28,487 nt of DNA from a virus. The position numbers and the translations under genes are program-made. The stretch is taken from IMG/VR virus record IMGVR_UViG_3300027865_000035, positions 1 to 28,487 of that record. The stretch is one strand, 5' to 3'. The number at the start of each line of letters is the position of its first letter. The first letter of the stretch is position 1. The notes beneath the pieces are model-generated. The model did no database searches and was not told the DNA's origin. It saw nothing but the letters and a program-made list of their open reading frames with translations. This document shows, one piece after another, positions 15,714 to 23,633 of the stretch.

Positions 15714-16964
15714 TTATGCAATTCCTATTCCAATACTAAATGCTTCAGGATTCGCAACGACAACACTTGCTCGTTTAACGAATCGGTATCCCGTTTCATC
15801 AGCCTGCCATAAGTTTTCAGTTACGGAAGTCGATGTACTGACTATTCCTTGCGTATTGATATTTAGTGAAATACCACGGTTGCCTCTGCGTTCACCCATG
15901 ATAACATTCCGTAAGTTACCAAAAATAATCGCCGATTCATTAGTACCACCATTGAGCGTATAGGTATTAAGAATCTGATTTGAAATATTAATCGGTGAAC
16001 CAAAAATCGTATTTACCATACGACCATTGATTGACTGAATATTCCAAAGAGGTCTACCTTGTATATCAACTAATCCCATAACCTTACCGAATACAGTACG
16101 ATTCATTGTCCATTCAGCACCATTACGGTTTTTCTCAAGCACGTTTGCATTGTTCCAAATACCTACCAAATCATCATAGGCAAGGCTTCCGCCAACCTGT
16201 GAAACAGTTTTCGTACCTGATGTGAATAGTATACCGTTAAATGGATCAGATAAACCAGATACATCACCAGTTAGAATCACTCTTTCAAATTCAACATTCA
16301 TGTTCTCGCCAACTAACCGAGTAACAAGTCCAGTTATATCAGAGATGTCGTCTTCGATATATTCATCTGAAAAGGTTACAATTGCAGCTAATTTTTTGAG
16401 AGTTGATTGTTTATTTTGAAGAGTTGGATTCGTTACGGTTTTATCCGTAACTTCAGCAGTCCAGGTCACTGATAAATCAGCTAACCATTTAGGTAAATTA
16501 CGTGTCAACGTACCTTGAACCAGTTTGGTTACTTTAGGAATAATCGTTGCAGGATCATTCAAGAATCCCAGGATACTTGATTCCCATTCTTCAGGAACAG
16601 TAAATCCACCACGAGCATCCGTACCTTCAATCATCGATGTTTTAAGTAGTTTGCGTGATTCAAAGTCTCCACCATGTGCTTTCTTTACGGTAAGAACATA
16701 ATCACCAAAACTATTAAATCCATCTTTACGGATTTTAGCTTTTTCAGCATCATCATCCTCTTTAGGCAGTTTACTTACTGCACGTAAAGATTTGATTTCT
16801 TCCTCAAACCCTTTTGTAATGTCGGCTTTCATTTTTTCCATCTCATCACGATGAATAAAATCACCGTTTGGAATACCATCTTTCTGCCCTCTCGTTGCTT
16901 CGATCGCAGATAATTTTTTCTGCAATTCGTCAACAGTCGAAAGTAGCTGATCAATTTTCTCCAT
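15714..16964 (-). CDS. Major capsid protein, HK97 fold, with N-terminal delta domain
   Basis: A 416-aa protein. Residues 1 to ~75 are a charged coiled coil (MEKIDQLLSTVDELQKKLSA), the scaffold-like delta domain normally removed by the prohead protease. The body has the HK97-type sequence: GFTVPEEWESSILGFLNDPA, WTAEVTDKTVTNPTLQNKQS, TLKKLAAIVTFSDEYIEDDI, GSPINISNQI and an end typical of the family (GYRFVKRASVVVANPEAFSI). The N-arm cut is expected near residue 110, before the stretch containing GGFTVPEEW. A GGAGGAAT ribosome site precedes the ATG. It directly follows the protease gene. Confidence 0.93.
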   Translation of the reverse strand: MEKIDQLLSTVDELQKKLSAIEATRGQKDGIPNGDFIHRDEMEKMKADITKGFEEEIKSLRAVSKLPKEDDDAEKAKIRKDGFNSFGDYVLTVKKAHGGDFESRKLLKTSMIEGTDARGGFTVPEEWESSILGFLNDPATIIPKVTKLVQGTLTRNLPKWLADLSVTWTAEVTDKTVTNPTLQNKQSTLKKLAAIVTFSDEYIEDDISDITGLVTRLVGENMNVEFERVILTGDVSGLSDPFNGILFTSGTKTVSQVGGSLAYDDLVGIWNNANVLEKNRNGAEWTMNRTVFGKVMGLVDIQGRPLWNIQSINGRMVNTIFGSPINISNQILNTYTLNGGTNESAIIFGNLRNVIMGERRGNRGISLNINTQGIVSTSTSVTENLWQADETGYRFVKRASVVVANPEAFSIGIGIA

Positions 16965-16966
16965 TT

Positions 16967-18169
16967 TTATTCCTCCTTTTTGTCATGACCAAGTGCGGTA
17001 ACTCCGCTCTTAATCTCATCCATCTTTTTTAACGCTTCTCCGAGTTTAATATCTTCATCTATTTCTTTTTCAAGTTTTTCTATTGCATTATCCAACTCTT
17101 TTTCTTGATCTTGCATTTCTTTACGCACTTTTAAATCATCAAGCCGATCTTTTTTCGCTTCAAGTCTTTGTGTTGTATCGTCAATTATTTCTTGCTCTGT
17201 ATTATCTTCCCAATCAGTCTTGAGTTTTATTTCTTCCTTCTTTTCTTCTCCTTGTTCAGGCTCTTCCTTTTTTTTATCTGATTCTTCAAATCGTATATCT
17301 TCAGCTTTATGTAATTGAATATCGCCATCTTTACCTCCATGAGTTTTGACAAAGCTTTTCTGTACAAAATCAAGATATGTAGCTGATTTCAATGCCTCTG
17401 GATTAGCCGGTATGTTTACCGCCGATATTTCAAGTAATTCCCATTGTTTAAATTCTCTACCAAGCCTTTCAAATGGATCAGGATTCTTTTCTTCTGACGG
17501 TAACACCTCAAATTTGATTGGATCAAACCGTATAGAGAATGCCCGCAAGAATCCACCTTTAAACATCTTGAATACCTGATCAGCAAACGGATTCATATCA
17601 GATGTGGCAAATTTTGGTTTAAAAAGAAGTTTATCACCATCAACACGGATATCGGTTGCCTTTGCAACAGGTAAAGACCTATCATCATGACCAAATAATA
17701 CAACAGGATTCTTCCTAAAATTCTTTAATTTCGCACCAGATACCCTCATTATATCGCCATCACGATCTTTTGTTTCAGTTGATGCAATTGCAGTGAATGT
17801 ACGCTCCTTTTCATTAAAATCTTTTAACTCACAATCATATAACTTTGTTACAGGCTTCATTTCGTACTCCTTCCCTTCAGATAAATTTATTGTCGTGTTT
17901 TTACCCATCAACCATCCAAGCGAATCAGTATCTTTTGCTTGAGAAAATATCCATTCATAATGTTTTGCGTTTTCTTTTACCCATTTTCTTATTTCATCTA
18001 ACTTCCATTTGGATTTATCAAATACAAATGATTCAATAACCGAATGGTTGTGTGGATCAGATTTTAGTTTACCAATAACAGCTTTTATACCCTTATCTTC
18101 AATCCCAATAGTTACATATTTTATTGAATCTTCAATAAATAAATCATTTTGTCTTATTCTTATCTTCAT
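16967..18169 (-). CDS. Prohead protease (S78-type) with scaffold-like C-terminal coil
   Basis: A 400-aa protein. Residues 1-105 form an N-terminal domain (IGIEDKGIKAVIGKLKSD, FDKSKWKLDEIRKWVKE) often found ahead of phage proteases. The protease domain runs from ~105 to 270. His161 lies in NPVVLFGHDD and Ser212 in LRAFSIRF, the two recognisable catalytic residues; ELLEISAVNIPANPEA is the conserved end of the fold. Residues ~285-400 are a long acidic-basic coiled coil (DDLKVRKEMQDQEKELDNAI), probably a built-in scaffold. The capsid protein also carries a coiled delta domain, so the two may co-assemble. The start overlaps the preceding Cys-rich gene by 26 bases. Confidence 0.9.
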   Translation of the reverse strand: MKIRIRQNDLFIEDSIKYVTIGIEDKGIKAVIGKLKSDPHNHSVIESFVFDKSKWKLDEIRKWVKENAKHYEWIFSQAKDTDSLGWLMGKNTTINLSEGKEYEMKPVTKLYDCELKDFNEKERTFTAIASTETKDRDGDIMRVSGAKLKNFRKNPVVLFGHDDRSLPVAKATDIRVDGDKLLFKPKFATSDMNPFADQVFKMFKGGFLRAFSIRFDPIKFEVLPSEEKNPDPFERLGREFKQWELLEISAVNIPANPEALKSATYLDFVQKSFVKTHGGKDGDIQLHKAEDIRFEESDKKKEEPEQGEEKKEEIKLKTDWEDNTEQEIIDDTTQRLEAKKDRLDDLKVRKEMQDQEKELDNAIEKLEKEIDEDIKLGEALKKMDEIKSGVTALGHDKKEE

Positions 18170-18320
18170 ATTTTATTTCAATACTTTCTGCGCATCTACT
18201 ATCTCTCGGTAACTGATAATCACAATATCTAGTGTAAGAACATATAAATCCTATTGTCGCCATTCCTCTATAACTACATTGATTTGATGCAGAACAAGTT
18301 TTTGTTAAAGTATCACTCAT
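18144..18320 (-). CDS. Cys-rich small protein, possible zinc-binding
   Basis: A 58-aa frame I read directly from the sequence: MSDTLTKTCSASNQCSYRGM, then GFICSYTRYCDYQLPRDSRC. Five cysteines fall at residues 9, 15, 27, 33 and 43, spaced like a small metal-binding knuckle. Similar C-x5-C…C-Y…R-x-C proteins occur in phages next to structural genes. It is placed between the portal-associated gene and the protease gene and overlaps the latter by 26 bases. Function unknown. Confidence 0.65.
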   Translation of the reverse strand: MSDTLTKTCSASNQCSYRGMATIGFICSYTRYCDYQLPRDSRCAESIEIKYEDKNKTK

Positions 18321-18326
18321 CTAAGC

Positions 18327-18494
18327 TCACTTATTATCCTTAAACATATCTATTTTAACTCCTGATTCAGCTACTGCTTTTAATAAATTATAATGTGATT
18401 CTAATTTGATTAAAGTATTTTTGTCGAATAATTCGTACATAAATATTTCAGGATAATTTTCAATAACTGCTAATATTTGTTTTTTACTTATCAT
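18327..18494 (-). CDS. Small hypothetical protein
   Basis: A 55-aa frame, MISKKQILAVIENYPEIFMY then ELFDKNTLIKLESHYNLL, ending KIDMFKDNK. It begins one base after the portal stop and ends seven bases before the Cys-rich gene, so it fits the tight operon. It is helical with no membrane segment and no recognised motif. Confidence 0.6.
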   Translation of the reverse strand: MISKKQILAVIENYPEIFMYELFDKNTLIKLESHYNLLKAVAESGVKIDMFKDNK

Positions 18495-20654
18495 TCACGC
18501 ATCCTCATCAACAATCGGTATCAATGTACACCGACAATTTATATCTTCCGCAGCAGTCCCAATATTCCCAGGAGCTAATCCACTACCACCAGCTAAACTA
18601 AAGTTTTGATCTAACGGTATCGCACCCTTCTCATCGTATGTTGTCCCTGCTTGTAAATGTGATTCCCTTAATCGATCATCAAACTCCGGCAACCATTGCT
18701 TTTTCTTGACTACACCTGACTGTTTATACGATTCTAAGGCACCAAAATTGCTTGTACCGATAACCTCTGTCCTGGCTATACGTTCAGCCTTAAAAGCATC
18801 GTTTTTGTAGCCCACAAAGACGTTCTGTACCCTCTTGGTAAGCTCTGGTATGCCCTCACCAGCTGATACACCGGCCTGTAAAGCCTTTATAACGTCTGAT
18901 CGGGCTTGACCGATAACCTCTTTAGATTTCGTTAATCCATAAGTCTTAAGATATTTGATAACTCTCGGATTGCTTACATCAAATGCCTGATCAATTCCTA
19001 AATTGCGTAATTCACGCTGACCATTTGACCTTACTGACGCTGTATGTACCCTTGTTGAGGTATTAAACCACCGCTTTTCAGTAGAATCTTCATCCCATAA
19101 GAATATACTTACCTTCGGCGGTGCTTTTACATAATCTTTTTTGTTATTTAACCGCATAATAACACCCAACTCAAGCTGAAAAAAGAATTTATCGATTATC
19201 CCCATATATGCATTCATTACTGCCTGTGTTAATCGATCAAATTGTTTCCATAAAAATAGTTTTTGTTCTTTTGTATGAATACGTGTTTTCTTTACTGATT
19301 TTTCATCATCATCTTCACCGGCATCCTCATCTTCATCTTCTTCTACCGGCAATCCTGGTGCTGGCTCTGGCTCTGGCGGATTAACAACTGTCTCAATTGG
19401 TGCTATACTAAATGGCACAAGCCCAACATCCCCACCTTCAACCGGCTCAAACGGTAGATGCATTTTATCGATTATATCGTTAATCGGGATACCCATACCC
19501 CAATACGTTTTAGCAATCTCAGATTTTTCTTTTTCATCATCTCGTAATGCGGTTATATCAGATAAATCAAACTCAAAGAATAGATTTTTATCAAATAATT
19601 GTACAACCTTAGTAATAACTTCTTCCATACGATGTGTCTTAGGCACAATATTAAAGTTATAGAATACCTTCGTTGCTTCCTCAAAATTGCTATACGATGC
19701 ATTATCAAGTATGCCCACAAGCATCGGCGGTACACCGAATGCAGCGCATATTTCTTCTCTCGTAAGCTTTAATCCGTTGATATATTCCAAATCTTTAAGC
19801 GTTGACATAATCGCTTTATATTTCAATCCTTTAGTCAATACAGCGGTTTGATGCGCTCTCGTAAATGTACCGTATTTACTATTAAATTGTGAATCTAACC
19901 GTCTCCATAAATCGTCACCTAACTCTTGATCAGTTTCAAGAACCGCATCAAGTTTCGCACCATTTTCAAATATCTTTAAATTAGTGTTTTGCGCATATTT
20001 GTGAGTGGTATTCGATGTCCTTGATGCGGTTACAGAGCCTTGACCATATAATCTAGTCATTGACGACATATACTTAAAATGTGTTATTTCTTCAGGTGTA
20101 AAATCAATTTTTGAACTATCATTACGAATATATTTATATCCTTCAACAACTCTATCCCTAACCGTTTTACCACCAACAACACGCATCCGCCATCCATCAA
20201 GCATTTGTATCGATTTCGGTCTACCACCGACCAATTCATCAAGTAACCAGTATGCATTCCCGATTAAATCAAGTGATGCCGATGTCCATTCAATAAGATT
20301 AAAGAATGTAGAATTTTCATCATTACTATTTGGTTTATGAAACAAATCTTCGACGATTTTATTGTTTACTTGTACTTTTTCACCATTAGCATTTTTCTTA
20401 AATAATCTCCACGGTAATTGTGCAATCGTTGTCGCATTGAGATATGTGCAAGCATATACCCATACAGAATTAGAATACTGTGCTAAATAATTACGGTAAT
20501 TCTCTGGAAGATTCTCACCTAATGGATCAAAGAATGGTGCAGAAAACTTATTCTCGAATGTTTCACCGATACGTCTTGCCTTTTCATTAGCTTCGTTCAA
20601 TTGCTGAACTGTTGCTATGCCAAACGTATTTAAAATTCTTTGTTTTAAGCTCAC
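18495..20654 (-). CDS. Portal protein fused to MuF-like head morphogenesis domain
   Basis: A 719-aa protein with a GTG start preceded by GGAGGTTAAAGG. Residues ~30-400 are an HK97-type portal: NSVWVYACTYLNATTIAQLP, WTSASLDLIGNAYWLLDE, TPEEITHFKYMS, LTREEICAAFGVPPMLVGIL. A Pro/Glu and acidic linker follows (PEPEPAPGLPVEEDEDEDAG). The last ~230 residues are a MuF/SPP1 gp7-like domain with the usual landmarks: RIARTEVIGTSNFGALE (ARTE near 627), KQWLPEFDDRLRESH with R…H, and EDINCRCTLIP near 706-709. MuF domains enter the head and sit at the portal. In most phages they are a separate gene; here one chain does both jobs. Confidence 0.9.
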   Translation of the reverse strand: MSLKQRILNTFGIATVQQLNEANEKARRIGETFENKFSAPFFDPLGENLPENYRNYLAQYSNSVWVYACTYLNATTIAQLPWRLFKKNANGEKVQVNNKIVEDLFHKPNSNDENSTFFNLIEWTSASLDLIGNAYWLLDELVGGRPKSIQMLDGWRMRVVGGKTVRDRVVEGYKYIRNDSSKIDFTPEEITHFKYMSSMTRLYGQGSVTASRTSNTTHKYAQNTNLKIFENGAKLDAVLETDQELGDDLWRRLDSQFNSKYGTFTRAHQTAVLTKGLKYKAIMSTLKDLEYINGLKLTREEICAAFGVPPMLVGILDNASYSNFEEATKVFYNFNIVPKTHRMEEVITKVVQLFDKNLFFEFDLSDITALRDDEKEKSEIAKTYWGMGIPINDIIDKMHLPFEPVEGGDVGLVPFSIAPIETVVNPPEPEPAPGLPVEEDEDEDAGEDDDEKSVKKTRIHTKEQKLFLWKQFDRLTQAVMNAYMGIIDKFFFQLELGVIMRLNNKKDYVKAPPKVSIFLWDEDSTEKRWFNTSTRVHTASVRSNGQRELRNLGIDQAFDVSNPRVIKYLKTYGLTKSKEVIGQARSDVIKALQAGVSAGEGIPELTKRVQNVFVGYKNDAFKAERIARTEVIGTSNFGALESYKQSGVVKKKQWLPEFDDRLRESHLQAGTTYDEKGAIPLDQNFSLAGGSGLAPGNIGTAAEDINCRCTLIPIVDEDA

Positions 20655-20830
20655 CCTTTAACCTCCGATTTATTCGGTATCATTTCACAATTAATTATAG
20701 CAACAATCGATACATCATATTCTTCAACATGAACCATCATTATTTTTTCTAATTCATGTTTAATCTGAAACTTCTTTTTCTTAAATTCTTCGTTTTTATC
20801 TTGTCCTGCTAACGCACCTGTTAAAACCAT
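20651..20830 (-). CDS. Small protein between terL and portal
   Basis: A 59-aa frame, MVLTGALAGQDKNEEFKKKK then HELEKIMMVHVEEYDVSI, ending MIPNKSEVKG. Its ATG overlaps the terL stop by ten bases and its stop overlaps the portal GTG (GTGA), which is strong operon evidence. GGAGG lies just before the start. The protein is charged and helical. Function unknown. Confidence 0.65.
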   Translation of the reverse strand: MVLTGALAGQDKNEEFKKKKFQIKHELEKIMMVHVEEYDVSIVAIINCEMIPNKSEVKG

Positions 20831-22038
20831 AATACCTCCGGCTTAGAATATTTATGATGTGTATAAATACCATATCGACCAGCATCACAAGCATGATCAT
20901 TTAATTTTACCGGCTCATCCATCGATTTACCCTCTTTATCTAATCGCCATTTATATCTTTTCCAATCTTTGTTAAAATTCTCGTTTGCAATAACGGTGTG
21001 GATATTATACCGTTTGCAAAAATCAATCCCGAATTTAACCGAATCTTTTGCTTTATCAGCAGGCTTACAATTGAATTTAACCTTTTCACCGTTAATCTCT
21101 GTTTCCCTTGCAAGCTCCTCAATTCGTGCCGGCTCTGCACTATCGGCATACATATCACATTGTCGCTTATCTTTAGGTATCAACTGCGCAAACTTAGCCT
21201 TTAACTCGCTGTTAGTTAATCCTGATTGATATAACAACTCACGGATATATATCTCGTTATCTTTAAAATTAATCTCTAAAAGAACGCTAGGGTTATTAAA
21301 CCCAAAATCAACACCATAGATACTATAATCAAAGCTTTCAGGATATTCAGTCTCCATAACCAAAGGTTTGTATATTAAACCTTTGAAACTAGCCCGCTGT
21401 CCAAGCGTATAAATCTTATAATACGTCTCATCGATATTTTTATAATCTTCAAGTGTCTGAATATAATCTTGATTGGCAAACGGATTATCTTTGTAGTTTG
21501 AATAAATAAAACTAACATTTGGTTGCCCTTCAAGATCAAATATCCAGCAATCTTCAGGATTAAATGACATCCAGATTCTAGGTTTAAATCCAGGGTCTTT
21601 AATCCCTCGGAATAACCTTGTTTTAAGAAACAAATAATCGTGTAAAGAAAATTCATTTGCTTCTTCAAGCCAAATATCGTGCCATTCAGTAGATTTAATT
21701 TTTTCATGATCATCCAGTCCAGAGAATCGTGCTTGATTAGAACCGATATTATAAATCAAATCACTTTTATTATAGGCCTCACGATTAAAGATATTATATT
21801 CTTTTGTAGCATTAATGAAGTCTTGATGAACAGATAAATTATTTGATTGCCTGGTAAATCTTAATACCAGCAACTTATAATTTTGTTTGATCAATAACCT
21901 CTTAAAAAGAAAGAACTGTATTAATGAAAAACTTTTACTTGACCCCGCACCGCCAGCATTGACAATAGTTTGTTCAGTCGCATTTTCAATTTTCTCGAAT
22001 AACGGGGTTACCTTCACTTTGTTTATTTGCATATTCAA
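20821..22038 (-). CDS. terL: Terminase large subunit
   Basis: A 405-aa protein, ATPase plus nuclease of the packaging motor, of the Terminase_3/PBSX type. Walker A is GGAGSSKS (29-36), Walker B with catalytic Glu is IWLEEANEF (122-130), and the coupling segment is SFNPED (158-163). The nuclease acids are Asp244 in YGVDFGF, Asp299 in YADSAEP and the pair Asp381/Asp385 in NDHACDAGRYG. Length is typical. It overlaps the small subunit gene by 53 bases in another frame, and the first Met could be residue 1 or 3. Confidence 0.95.
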   Translation of the reverse strand: MNMQINKVKVTPLFEKIENATEQTIVNAGGAGSSKSFSLIQFFLFKRLLIKQNYKLLVLRFTRQSNNLSVHQDFINATKEYNIFNREAYNKSDLIYNIGSNQARFSGLDDHEKIKSTEWHDIWLEEANEFSLHDYLFLKTRLFRGIKDPGFKPRIWMSFNPEDCWIFDLEGQPNVSFIYSNYKDNPFANQDYIQTLEDYKNIDETYYKIYTLGQRASFKGLIYKPLVMETEYPESFDYSIYGVDFGFNNPSVLLEINFKDNEIYIRELLYQSGLTNSELKAKFAQLIPKDKRQCDMYADSAEPARIEELARETEINGEKVKFNCKPADKAKDSVKFGIDFCKRYNIHTVIANENFNKDWKRYKWRLDKEGKSMDEPVKLNDHACDAGRYGIYTHHKYSKPEVLWF

Positions 22039-22546
22039 TTATATATTTAATTGGATCATTTTTATCACCCGAATGTTCTACTCTTTCAGTAAATAGTTTT
22101 AAATGTTTCCCAAGCAATTCAAGAGAACGAACTTTATCACTCAATTTTATTTTCTTGGTATATCCTATTTTCTCACGTTCCCCACCACTACCTTCGTATA
22201 ATTCATTAACTTCAATTCCTCCTATCGCATGCGCAACATCTTCAGGAATATCGGATAAATCTCTAAGCATACCTTGTTCAGTAAACGCACCTCTAATATC
22301 TAAAAAAGCAATTTTTTTTAATTCGTTTATAACTTCATCGGCTTTTACAAGAGTACGTTTCTCTTGAAGTTCGATTTGATGCGTAATCTCTTGCTGAATA
22401 TTAGCATAGGTTAGCAGCCTACAACCATTAATAGCAGCACAATTTTTAGAATATCCAGCACGAATCATAGCTTGAGTCGCATTTTTATCAATAAGATACT
22501 CTAAAACGAATGATTTTTGTTTTGCTGTTAATTTCTTTTTTTCCAT
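21986..22546 (-). CDS. terS: Terminase small subunit
   Basis: A 186-aa protein. The N-terminal ~50 residues have LTAKQKSFVLEYLIDKNATQ, AMIRAGYSKNCAAINGCRLL and ANIQQEI, the helix-turn-helix start of Terminase_2 small subunits, which bind the packaging site. The middle has KADEVINELKKIAFLDIRGA, also typical. The ATG has no clear ribosome site: the bases upstream are the U-tract of a terminator hairpin (see below). Expression may therefore depend on an unusual leader. The C-terminus overlaps terL. Confidence 0.92.
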   Translation of the reverse strand: MEKKKLTAKQKSFVLEYLIDKNATQAMIRAGYSKNCAAINGCRLLTYANIQQEITHQIELQEKRTLVKADEVINELKKIAFLDIRGAFTEQGMLRDLSDIPEDVAHAIGGIEVNELYEGSGGEREKIGYTKKIKLSDKVRSLELLGKHLKLFTERVEHSGDKNDPIKYIIEYANKQSEGNPVIREN

Positions 22547-22552
22547 ATAAAT

Positions 22553-22583
22553 AAAAAAAGGCTATCTTTCGTAAAAGATAGCC
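22553..22583 (-). terminator. Intrinsic terminator directly upstream of terS
   Basis: On the minus strand GGCTATCTTT (22583-22574) and AAAGATAGCC (22569-22560) form a perfect 10-bp stem with a TACG loop, followed by seven T (22559-22553). The T-run ends six bases before the terS ATG. Confidence 0.9.
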
Positions 22584-22637
22584 GTAACCCCGTGTAGTAA
22601 ATATGCCAATGATGAAAATATAATCACTTCACCGCAT

Positions 22638-22665
22638 ATTATACTTATTATTTATTATTTGTCAA
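22638..22665 (-). promoter_or_regulatory. Perfect-consensus sigma70 promoter
   Basis: TTGACA (22665-22660), a 16-base AT-rich spacer and TATAAT (22643-22638), both hexamers exact. Transcription should start near 22631 and meet the intrinsic terminator about 50 bases later, before terS. Confidence 0.85.
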
Positions 22666-22673
22666 ATTTTGAA

Positions 22674-23009
22674 TTACATTTCATCAAGCTTTTGTTTGGT
22701 TATTTGTTTATATTCGCCATTAGATAAATTGTAATGTAGTACACACTCATCAACCTTACTTTTTGCTAGGTCTATTATTTGTTTCACTCTTATGTTTATG
22801 TTTTCTTCAGCATTGATGGATGATGCATGAAATACTAAATCAACTAGTATAAGCCTTAACTCCGATTCTTTCTTTTCTTCTTCAAATGCAGATGGAAATA
22901 AACCTCTCAAAAGCGATGTCAGCATTGCTGATTCTGCCTTATTCCAACCTATCAAAGCATCATTATACGCCTTCAAAACATTAGACTTTTTTACTTTAAT
23001 ATCATCCAT
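22674..23009 (-). CDS. Hypothetical protein upstream of packaging genes
   Basis: A 111-aa, mostly helical, soluble protein: MDDIKVKKSNVLKAYNDALI, then LTSLLRGLFPSAFEEEKKES, NINIRVKQIIDLAKSKVDEC, ending KQITKQKLDEM. There is no membrane segment, DNA-binding motif or family I recognise. Its stop lies just ahead of the consensus promoter, so it is the last gene of the upstream group. GGGGGAAT precedes the ATG. Confidence 0.65.
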   Translation of the reverse strand: MDDIKVKKSNVLKAYNDALIGWNKAESAMLTSLLRGLFPSAFEEEKKESELRLILVDLVFHASSINAEENINIRVKQIIDLAKSKVDECVLHYNLSNGEYKQITKQKLDEM

Positions 23010-23058
23010 GATTCCCCCTTCTACAATTTCAAGTATTCCTGCTGTAGTCTACGTCTTG

Positions 23059-23202
23059 CTATTTCATTAACAATACTCCTATCGATAAAATAATCGCCCC
23101 CGCAAAGTACAAAGCTCTCGCCCAGTCTTTACAAAATAGATATACTATACTTATGACAGCATATTCTATTATAAATAAAAGCAACAATTTATTTCCCATC
23201 AT
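23059..23202 (-). CDS. Tiny two-helix membrane protein
   Basis: I place the start at the ATG at 23202 (47 aa), which overlaps the end of the previous gene; a start at 23283 would give 74 aa with a very basic head that is merely a shifted reading of the upstream lysine codons. The product, MMGNKLLLLFIIEYAVISIV then YLFCKDWARALYFAGAIILS, has two hydrophobic segments around a short charged loop (CKDWARA). Two-helix proteins of this size beside other membrane genes can be class II holins, but this is only suggestive. Confidence 0.55.
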   Translation of the reverse strand: MMGNKLLLLFIIEYAVISIVYLFCKDWARALYFAGAIILSIGVLLMK

Positions 23203-23452
23203 CAACCTGTAATTTTTTAGCTTTTTTATATTTCTTTTTTTTCTTCTTTTTCTTATCGACCTTTTTAGCTTCAAGTCCTTCAATATAATTAATAACTGCT
23301 GTTACTTCACGAATCAACACTTCATAACTTAAATTCATTTGTCTGCGTTCTTCAATTAATGCGTCACGTTTAGCGATATGTTCTTCCAAATCTCCTGCTT
23401 TAACTACTGTTACACATATTATGAGTAACATTGTTACGATAAACCTTTTCAT
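23189..23452 (-). CDS. Secreted coiled-coil protein with poly-lysine tail
   Basis: An 87-aa protein. MKRFIVTMLLIICVTVVKA is a signal peptide (cleavage before GDLEEH). A charged helix follows (IAKRDALIEERRQMNLSYEV, then AVINYIEGLEAKK) and a strongly cationic stretch with eight consecutive lysines (VDKKKKKKKKYKKAKK). It ends LQVDDGK. It could sit in the periplasm and bind envelope polymers or acidic lipid. Secreted coiled-coil proteins of phages include spanin subunits, but there is no lipobox and no matching partner clearly beside it. Confidence 0.65.
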   Translation of the reverse strand: MKRFIVTMLLIICVTVVKAGDLEEHIAKRDALIEERRQMNLSYEVLIREVTAVINYIEGLEAKKVDKKKKKKKKYKKAKKLQVDDGK

Positions 23453-23462
23453 GAATCCCCCT

Positions 23463-23633
23463 TTAGATTAAATCTTTTATTTTCCCACATTTAACACAAA
23501 CTTTATGAATTATCGGCATAGATACAATCTCACGATTCCCTTTTTGAAATATACCAGTACCTGTTGTTATGGTATAGATATGACAGCAAAACAATTCTTT
23601 CATAAACTTATCAATTTTATCTCGTTTACTCAT
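23463..23633 (-). CDS. Small Cys/His protein, possible zinc ribbon
   Basis: A 56-aa frame, MSKRDKIDKFMKELFCCHIY then TGTGIFQKGNREIVSMPIIH, ending KVCVKCGKIKDLI. C-C-H near residues 16-18 and C-V-K-C near 46-49 are spaced like a minimal zinc ribbon. It overlaps the upstream stop (ATGA). Function unknown. Confidence 0.6.
   Translation of the reverse strand: MSKRDKIDKFMKELFCCHIYTITTGTGIFQKGNREIVSMPIIHKVCVKCGKIKDLI

Noticed and set aside
22553-22631. c-di-GMP-I riboswitch, because of GGGGTTACGG before the hairpin
   Set aside because: The leader before the terminator is only about 48 bases, too short for both helices of that aptamer, and I cannot place the tetraloop and receptor.
23189-23283. 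Frameshift at A-AAA-AAG in the lysine run joining the secreted coil to the tiny membrane protein
   Set aside because: The -1 frame stops within a few codons. The membrane protein is in the +1 frame, so the usual slip would not reach it.
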